DNA of 64,000 bases from NCBI RefSeq assembly GCF_033568475.1, contig NC_133123.1:150861753-150925752 (forward strand). The letters run 5' to 3'. This DNA is from Henckelia pumila. Its lineage: Eukaryota; Streptophyta; Magnoliopsida; Lamiales; Gesneriaceae. Of this stretch, positions 62,191 to 64,000 are shown one piece after another; the first letter of the stretch is position 1, and each line of letters opens with the position of its first letter. The translations under genes and the position numbers were made by a program. The notes below the pieces were generated by a model. The model was not told the DNA's origin, made no database searches, and saw only the letters and a list, made by a program, of their open reading frames with translations.

Positions 62191-63243
62191 AATAGATGGA
62201 AGACGTCTCATTTTGCATCTTTTCCTTGTCTTTGGAATTTCACGCAAAAACTATTGAATTTGACACTCATAATATTCGTGTCCATGAGATGCGGCTTTGA
62301 GGGCAAATATTAATTATAATAATTAATAATAAATTATTAATTTTTACACGTGTTTTTTAAAAATCTTTTTTGAGGACATACATAACATAATATATTTTAG
62401 TATACGTGCACAAATGTTGTGTGTGTAAACGTAATAAATGAATATTATATATTATTGTTCAAATTCTGAATGAGAGATCGATCAAAGAAAGTTGATGTGG
62501 ATTGAAGAAATCGTACGTGATTTAACAATTAAATTGGAATTAACATGTATTTAACAATTAAATTGATTGAGAAATCAAATATTTGAATTGTGGAAAGGAA
62601 GTTAGTGGGAATTTGAGGGAAAAAAATATCAGAATTGTGGAATTAATGGAGGAAAGTGGGAACGTAAATTAATTTGTTGAGAATTAGGCAGCAAAATGAT
62701 ATTATAGCTTGAATAATATTTCACCATGTTATTTATACGAGGATTATATTTGGACGTTCAAATATTTTCTTTTAAAAATTTCGATTTATTTACGATACTT
62801 TACAAAATTAAATATGACATGAAATTTAATTAGATGATTTTTTTATTGATTACTTCATTAGAGTTTTTTTTTTTTTTTTCCGGAATCATTAGAGCTTTTC
62901 AAAACAAAATATATGTATAAGTTAAATGTATGGGAAGACAGTTTACAAAGTAAGAAAAAAAACTTCACCAAATACTCAATAGTATACATGCATCATTCAA
63001 AAGGTTGCGGATTTTTGCTATAAAAAATGTATATTTTTCAAAACCAAATGGTATAGGAATATGCAAGTTTCAAGCAGTACTGGAAGCCAATGTGCATATC
63101 CCTTCTTTCTTATTCATTCATTTAAATGAACAGATGACAAGAATTTACAGGGAAATGGTGTGTTTATATATTATAGCACCTGCTAGTTTCAAGGAAAAAA
63201 ATTGTACATGTATGTACATATGAACTGGATTTTTAGGCCAAGA
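62191..63243. other. Gene-free stretch and 3' flank of the Atos-like gene
   Basis: AT-rich sequence with no recognised gene or element. The last 100-200 bases probably contain the 3' UTR of the minus-strand gene that ends at 63244. Confidence 0.5.
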
Positions 63244-63910
63244 TCATCCTGAACTTATGTCGAAATACTTTGGATTCGAGGGACAATCGTGCTCGACCTG
63301 CAACTGCATCATGGAATGAACTGAGTTTAAGAAAATGATAGATCAATCAAAAAGCAAGAATTAATCGGATGCAGCAGCAATCAAAAGATATTTCAATCCT
63401 ATGTATCAAGCCATCTTTGACATGTTTGGTATCCTGAGAATTTACAAAAGTATATGTCTATGATAAGAATTATACGGCAGCAATCGAGTACGGATCGATG
63501 CACATACCTTGCCCTCGTCCGAGTCAGAGTGCCGCTGAGGGAACACCACTCTCATATCATTATACAAGTAGAAGCGGCGTTCCCCTTCGGTGTCCACGCC
63601 TCTGCTTACAGGAAAAGAAGATGCGCCGGATCTGCATTTCTGACCTCTTTTCAAGCACTTCTTTCGGTGGGGGCAGATGAAACGCAAATGCAGGGCATAC
63701 CGCAGAACACCAGAACCTGCATTCTCGTATTAATCTTTGACGGGCTACAATGTTACTATCTGATTTTGTTATGCACACCAGACCCCATGTGTAGCAGCAA
63801 ACACGGCCCTATTTCTCAAAAGAAATACCTGATTTGGGATTTGAGGGGAGCCGACCTTCGTTCTTTACGCTAGAGTCTTTATCTCCACTTCGATCCACAC
63901 CTATACTGGC
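63244..63910 (-). CDS. Atos-like (FAM214-type) protein, C-terminal exons, partial
   Basis: Three exons join in phase: 63829-63910, 63508-63716 and 63244-63297; the gene continues beyond the right edge. The joined C-terminus holds SGVLRYALHLRFICPHRKKC, then RRFYLYNDMRVVFPQRHSDS (with DEGK) and CPSNPKYFDISSG before the stop. These are the conserved C-terminal motifs of the Atos/FAM214 family, annotated as a meiotic chromosome segregation domain in protein families. The molecular function of the plant members is not established, so none is claimed here. All splice borders are GT-AG. The N-terminal exons are off the window. Confidence 0.82.
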
Positions 63911-64000
63911 CTTTTGACGTAGGAATGTCTATTAAATGAAATAAATGACCATGGTGAGATTTTGATTTTCAAATAAATGTAGGAAATATAATTTGGCTAG

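Noticed and set aside
1-64000. CRISPR array, rRNA genes, phage or bacterial operons
   Set aside because: No regularly spaced repeats, no rRNA sequence and no prokaryotic gene layout were seen; this is plant nuclear DNA.

Overview
This is a piece of a eudicot nuclear genome. The genes have introns and match plant-specific families, the intergenic DNA is very AT-rich, and it is full of short plant-type transposable elements. Nothing in it fixes the species.

The first half (1-41.8 kb) holds the genes. On the plus strand, 543-2383 is the 3' part of a dihydropyrimidine dehydrogenase gene (PYD1, pyrimidine catabolism), cut by the left edge. On the minus strand follow a complete three-exon KNATM-type gene at 4590-5413 (a KNOX protein with no homeodomain), a complete ten-exon KUP/HAK/KT potassium transporter at 8506-14136 (793 aa), and a complete 24-exon Sec24-type COPII coat gene of the CEF class at 16215-27455 (1093 aa, two consecutive GC-AG introns). 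A set of candidate exons of an unidentified gene lies on the plus strand at 29653-33163. A seven-exon bHLH factor (bHLH137-like, 330 aa) lies on the minus strand at 39784-41641. At the right edge, 63244-63910 carries the last three exons of an Atos-like (FAM214-type) gene, minus strand. The reading frames were rebuilt by joining exons at splice consensus sites, and the phases agree throughout for the five main genes. The genes do not form a pathway; they are ordinary neighbours on a chromosome arm.

The second half (about 42-63 kb) is almost a gene desert built of mobile elements. Many have both ends and a target-site duplication (TSD) readable by eye: a 2-kb solo LTR (5-bp TSD), a 308-bp TRIM retrotransposon with primer-binding site and polypurine tract (5-bp TSD), three small Helitrons ending in a hairpin plus CTAG, Mutator-type MITEs with 10-bp TSDs, a PIF/Harbinger-type MITE with a TTA TSD, and a long foldback. 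In the first half there are also a tRNA-derived SINE with an 18-bp TSD, another Mutator-type MITE and hAT-type elements with 8-bp TSDs. One hAT MITE family occurs twice, once inside a PYD1 intron and once splitting an otherwise continuous 211-codon frame at 42424-43266.

No CRISPR array, rRNA gene or convincing tRNA gene was seen. The points most worth a second look are the split frame, the TRIM, the consecutive GC-AG introns, the orphan cluster of site II promoter motifs near 58.65 kb and the unidentified gene at 29.65 kb.
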